Program-made: the position numbers and the translations under genes
NCBI RefSeq assembly: GCF_900102545.1
Contig: NZ_FNBN01000004.1
Span: 186,001-250,000, forward strand
DNA length: 64,000 nt
From: Chitinophaga filiformis
Lineage (GTDB): Bacteria; Bacteroidota; Bacteroidia; Chitinophagales; Chitinophagaceae
Reading direction: 5' to 3'
The notes under the pieces: generated by a model
The model's database searches: none
Seen by the model: only the letters and a program-made list of their open reading frames with translations
Told to the model about the DNA's origin: nothing
In this document: positions 60,894 to 64,000 of the stretch, piece after piece
Numbering within the stretch: the stretch's first letter is position 1
Layout: the number at the start of each line of letters is the position of its first letter

Positions 60894-60910
60894 CTTTGTT
60901 TTATAAACTT

Positions 60911-61990
60911 CTATACAGCCCAAAGCGCTCCACCTACACTATCTTTCTCCGCACCAGTTATAGACGCTAAAGCATTAGGTTCCTGCCTCCAACGTAAGGC
61001 ACCGAGTAATGCAATCATTAATGCGTTGCGGAAAGGTTCCTGTTGTACTGTTACAGTAATATTCAATGGTTGTAACAATTCTTCAATTACTTTCACCAGG
61101 TATTTATTTGCCGTGCCTCCACCTGTGAGCAGCAGACTGTTTGATGCACCTTCTTCCTGTGGCTGGAAGTCTTTTACTACTTTCTCAATCTGCGCAGCAA
61201 TATGATGGGTGTAAGTGTTCAGCTTTCCCTGCGTTGATAACTGATGTTGCTGAATCATTGGCATTACTACACCAGTGCCAAACTTTGATGCCAAAGTTCC
61301 TGGATATTTCTCACTATAAAATGCGAGTCCATTCAATGCATTCAGCAATGGTTGATCTGTTACGCCACCTGCTGCCAGTTTTCCTTCATCGTCATAACCG
61401 CGACCCAGCGTTCCTGCCAGAGCATCCAGTACATAGTTGCAGGGACAGATATCAAATGCCAGGAACTGCGCATCCTGCTGTACAGCTATTGTGGCATTCT
61501 CTCCCAGGTTAATGCGGTAGCGGTGATCCGGGAATAGTAGTTGTTCGGCTATCGGAAGAATGGGAGCTCCTTTTCCACCCAGCGCAATATCCATAGCACG
61601 TAGGTCGCTGATAACAGACAAACCGGTTACGGCTGCAATGGCGGCACCGTCTCCCAGCTGGGCGGTCATTTTCTGCGCCGGTACGTGAAATACCGTATGA
61701 CCATGCGCTACTATAAAATGCACCTGGTGATCCAGCTGGTGCTGTGAAATGAACTGATTTACAGCATGTCCTATGTAATGACCGTATTCACTGTTCAGCA
61801 GGAGATAATCCCTGGCCGGCAGGCTAGCCGCTCCACCCAGTTTCTCTTCCCATTCAGGGGTATATGCCAGGCGTTCCGCCGCCTTTATCTCATATGTCCA
61901 TTTTCCTCTTACTTCCGTCAGCGCAACAAAAACAACATCCAATCCAGCCAGTGAAGTACCTGAGGTTACACCTATTACATTATAAACCAT
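60911..61990 (-). CDS. anmK: Anhydro-N-acetylmuramic acid kinase
   Basis: AnmK opens and phosphorylates 1,6-anhydroMurNAc recovered from peptidoglycan turnover. The 359-residue length suits the family. Diagnostic segments are VIGVTSGTSLAGLDVVFVAL near the start, VHFIVAHGHTVFHVPAQ, QLGDGAAIAAVTGLSVISDLRAMDIALGGKGAPILPI with the substrate-binding Gly-rich run, and LLLTGGGTANKYLV. It starts at ATG 61990, with a promoter box 15 nt upstream. No other recycling genes are near, though the MBOAT/glucosaminidase cluster earlier in the window also touches the cell wall. Confidence 0.95.
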   Translation of the reverse strand: MVYNVIGVTSGTSLAGLDVVFVALTEVRGKWTYEIKAAERLAYTPEWEEKLGGAASLPARDYLLLNSEYGHYIGHAVNQFISQHQLDHQVHFIVAHGHTVFHVPAQKMTAQLGDGAAIAAVTGLSVISDLRAMDIALGGKGAPILPIAEQLLFPDHRYRINLGENATIAVQQDAQFLAFDICPCNYVLDALAGTLGRGYDDEGKLAAGGVTDQPLLNALNGLAFYSEKYPGTLASKFGTGVVMPMIQQHQLSTQGKLNTYTHHIAAQIEKVVKDFQPQEEGASNSLLLTGGGTANKYLVKVIEELLQPLNITVTVQQEPFRNALMIALLGALRWRQEPNALASITGAEKDSVGGALWAV

Positions 61991-62005
61991 GCACTAAAAT
62001 TTGTG

Positions 62006-62013
62006 CAAAAGTA
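62006..62013 (-). promoter_or_regulatory. -7 box of the anmK promoter
   Basis: TACTTTTG on the minus strand fits TAnnTTTG. TGCAC (61990-61994) and GTGCA (62003-62007) form an inverted repeat over the start codon and leader, which could fold in the mRNA. Confidence 0.5.
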
Positions 62014-62102
62014 AATAATGTGCTGTTTACATGCTTTTTTTTCAGGATTTATGGAATCGGGTGGATGCGCTGCATCTTATTAGCAGACTAAAAACTTGTG
62101 CT

Positions 62103-64000
62103 ATGCGAAAATATCTCTTTCTGCTGCTGACTGGACTTATCATCCTCGGTATATCTACTCCCGATTGGGCGCAATCCCAACATAAAATAGAAGGGACTGT
62201 TACCGCTTACAATACTAAAACGCCACTGGCAGGCGCCATTGTCCAACTGGCTGTCCCTGCTACCAAACAGGTAAAGATTACTACCGATAAAAAAGGTCAG
62301 TTCAGTCTTTCCTTTGACGGAAGGCAGGCTACTCTCTATATCTCGCTGACTGGTTACAAAACAGATACGCTGCTTGTTTCGGCTGATCAAAAAGCTAAAC
62401 TCAATATCCGGTTAAAGCCAGTTCCCGCCACCGCGGATGATATTAAGCTTAAAAACATTAAACAGCGGCTGGTCATGGAAGAACGGGAAAAAGCAGATGC
62501 ACCGGCGCCCGCAATCAATGAAGTAGTGGTAACAGGCTATGCGTCGAAAAAGGACGTGAGAAGAATCAGTGGTGTCAATTCTCCCGCTATTTATGGCTCA
62601 AGAGTAATGAATTATACTCCCTCTGCGGGCACCAATGATTATCAGACGGAAGATTACAGCCCAATCAACGAGAATATCTTTCATGCAGTTACAGATCAAC
62701 CGCTTAGCACTTTCTCTATAGATGTGGATCGCGCGTCCTATTCCAATATCAGGCGTTTCCTGAACAACGGCGATATGCCTCCTGCTGATGCAGTGAGAGT
62801 GGAAGAGATGATCAATTATTTCGATTATAAATACGCTAATCCAACCACCGATGCACCTGTGGCCATCCATACCGATATGGCTGTTTGTCCCTGGAATACA
62901 ACACACCAGCTGGTGCGTATCGCCCTGAAAGGTAAGGATGTAGCTAAAGAGAACCTCCCTCCTTCCAACCTGGTATTCCTGATCGATGTTTCCGGCTCTA
63001 TGTCTGGCCCACAGCGCTTACCGTTGGTAAAACAGGCATTCAGGGCACTGACAGCGCAGTTAAGGTCTGTCGATAAAGTAGCAATTGTGGTATATGCCGG
63101 CGCTGCGGGACTGGTACTGCCTTCCACTTCCGGCGAAAATAAAACGGCTATTCTGGATGCGCTCGATAAACTGGAAGCCGGTGGTTCTACTGCCGGCGGC
63201 GAAGGTATCCGTCTGGCCTATAAAACAGCTGCAGAAAACCTGTTACAGAATGGGAATAACCGCGTGATCATCGCTACCGATGGAGACTTCAACGTAGGCC
63301 CTTCCAGTGATGGAGAACTGCAACGCATTATCGAGCAGGAACGTGAGAAAGGCATCTTTCTTTCTGTATTAGGTTTTGGAATGGGTAACTATAAAGACAA
63401 TAAACTGGAAATACTGGCGGATAAGGGAAATGGCAACTATGCTTACATCGATAACTTCGAAGAGGCACGTCGTACATTCGTTACCGAATTTGGCGGTACA
63501 CTGTTTACCATTGCAAAAGATGTGAAGCTGCAGATAGAATTCAATCCTAAGTATGTACAGTCGTACAGGCTGGTGGGTTATGAAAACAGGATGCTGCAGA
63601 ATGAGGATTTTAACAACGATAAGAAAGACGCCGGAGATATGGGAGCAGGACATACTGTGACTGCCCTTTACGAGATTGTTCCTACAGGTAAAGGAACCGG
63701 GCAGCCGCTGGCGGTAGATCCACTGAAATACCAGCTGGCTAAACAACCTGCCGGAAACAGCTCAGAAGTACTCACTGTCAAACTGCGCTACAAAGAGCCG
63801 AAGGCCAACACCAGTCAGCTGATCACACAGGTATTACACTGGAAACAGCAGGATATAACTGCGGCGCCTGAGGATTTCCGTATGGCCACTGCTGTTGCAG
63901 ACTTCGGACTGCTGTTGCGCAATTCCGAACATAAGGGAAATGCTTCCTGGGATCAGGTGCTGAAACTGGCTGGAAATGCCCGTGGTACGGACGAAGAAGG
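62103..64000 (+). CDS. von Willebrand factor A protein (YfbK-like), 3' truncated by the window, with SusC-like EVVVTGY motif
   Basis: The frame opens at ATG 62103 and is still open at 64000 (632 codons seen). A signal peptide (MRKYLFLLLTGLIILGISTPDWAQ) leads into a CarboxypepD_reg-like domain (about 30-110), a linker, then INEVVVTGYASKKDVRR at residues 138-154, a vWF-A N-terminal domain with STFSIDVDRASYSNIRRFLNNG, and the vWA domain with the MIDAS motif DVSGSMSG from Asp295 and ATDGDFNVG. Members of this family act on the outer face of the membrane, often with a partner serine or metal protein. The SusC-type motif is the same kind of sequence seen in the A2M bait region. Confidence 0.9.
   Translation, partial: MRKYLFLLLTGLIILGISTPDWAQSQHKIEGTVTAYNTKTPLAGAIVQLAVPATKQVKITTDKKGQFSLSFDGRQATLYISLTGYKTDTLLVSADQKAKLNIRLKPVPATADDIKLKNIKQRLVMEEREKADAPAPAINEVVVTGYASKKDVRRISGVNSPAIYGSRVMNYTPSAGTNDYQTEDYSPINENIFHAVTDQPLSTFSIDVDRASYSNIRRFLNNGDMPPADAVRVEEMINYFDYKYANPTTDAPVAIHTDMAVCPWNTTHQLVRIALKGKDVAKENLPPSNLVFLIDVSGSMSGPQRLPLVKQAFRALTAQLRSVDKVAIVVYAGAAGLVLPSTSGENKTAILDALDKLEAGGSTAGGEGIRLAYKTAAENLLQNGNNRVIIATDGDFNVGPSSDGELQRIIEQEREKGIFLSVLGFGMGNYKDNKLEILADKGNGNYAYIDNFEEARRTFVTEFGGTLFTIAKDVKLQIEFNPKYVQSYRLVGYENRMLQNEDFNNDKKDAGDMGAGHTVTALYEIVPTGKGTGQPLAVDPLKYQLAKQPAGNSSEVLTVKLRYKEPKANTSQLITQVLHWKQQDITAAPEDFRMATAVADFGLLLRNSEHKGNASWDQVLKLAGNARGTDEE

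Noticed and set aside
1..64000. tRNA or rRNA genes
   Set aside because: Spacers were scanned by eye for tRNA T-loop words and CCA ends and no cloverleaf could be built; a search program could still find one I missed.

Overview
The window reads as a chromosomal segment of a Bacteroidota bacterium, most likely a Chitinophagaceae member close to Chitinophaga. The evidence is Bacteroidota-type promoters (TAnnTTTG -7 boxes, a few with a TTG/TTTG about 19-20 bp upstream), almost no Shine-Dalgarno sites, a TonB-dependent receptor with a carboxypeptidase-regulatory-like domain, a giant bacterial alpha-2-macroglobulin, a PhoB/PhoR pair beside an OprO/P-type porin, and a Bacteroidota-style F0 a subunit with a long N-terminal extension. 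I saw no rRNA, tRNA, CRISPR array, insertion sequence or prophage. About 45 protein genes cover most of the sequence.

Layout. 0-5 kb: the 3' part of pdxA, an LCM-type methyltransferase, a small secreted TPR-like protein and a TonB receptor. 5-9.4 kb: an ATP synthase operon atpB-E-F-H-A that ends in a strong terminator without atpG, atpD or atpC. 9.5-17.4 kb: a DUF3857/transglutaminase protein, an ABC exporter and a secreted protein with an apparent clan-CD (caspase-like) His/Cys dyad. 17.5-21.6 kb: a DUF1003 protein, PhoB/PhoR and a convergent phosphate-type porin; phoB and the porin gene share a 7-4-7 direct-repeat site that looks like a Pho box. 21.7-26.4 kb: a glucosaminidase, two SGNH hydrolases and an MBOAT acyltransferase in one overlapping operon, probably a cell-envelope O-acylation system. 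26.6-33.3 kb: aspS, a FAD oxidoreductase, an FtsX/MacB-type permease and a secreted esterase.

33.5-46 kb: a 2064-residue alpha-2-macroglobulin whose bait region carries a SusC-like plug sequence, sucD, mlaF and mlaE behind a kinase-like gene, and a malic enzyme/phosphotransacetylase-like fusion. 46-52 kb: a DUF4293 protein, a decayed fragment of UDP-glucose 6-dehydrogenase, uvrA, an ECF sigma factor and a thiolase. 52-56.4 kb: an RNA-modification operon (rlmN, an RsuA/RluB-type and an RluA-type pseudouridine synthase), flanked on both sides by copies of a two-hairpin intergenic repeat and preceded by two 11-bp-period arrays. 56.5-64 kb: a 1-Cys peroxiredoxin, an unknown gene, a WYL regulator joined to adenine deaminase, anmK, and the start of a von Willebrand A protein that again carries the SusC-like EVVVTGY motif.

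Most genes are housekeeping or envelope functions. The parts most worth a second look are the SusC-like motif in non-receptor proteins, the candidate Pho boxes, the acylation operon, the caspase-like protein, the ugd remnant and the repeat-rich spacer before rlmN. Family assignments rest on motifs recognised by eye; no database search was run.
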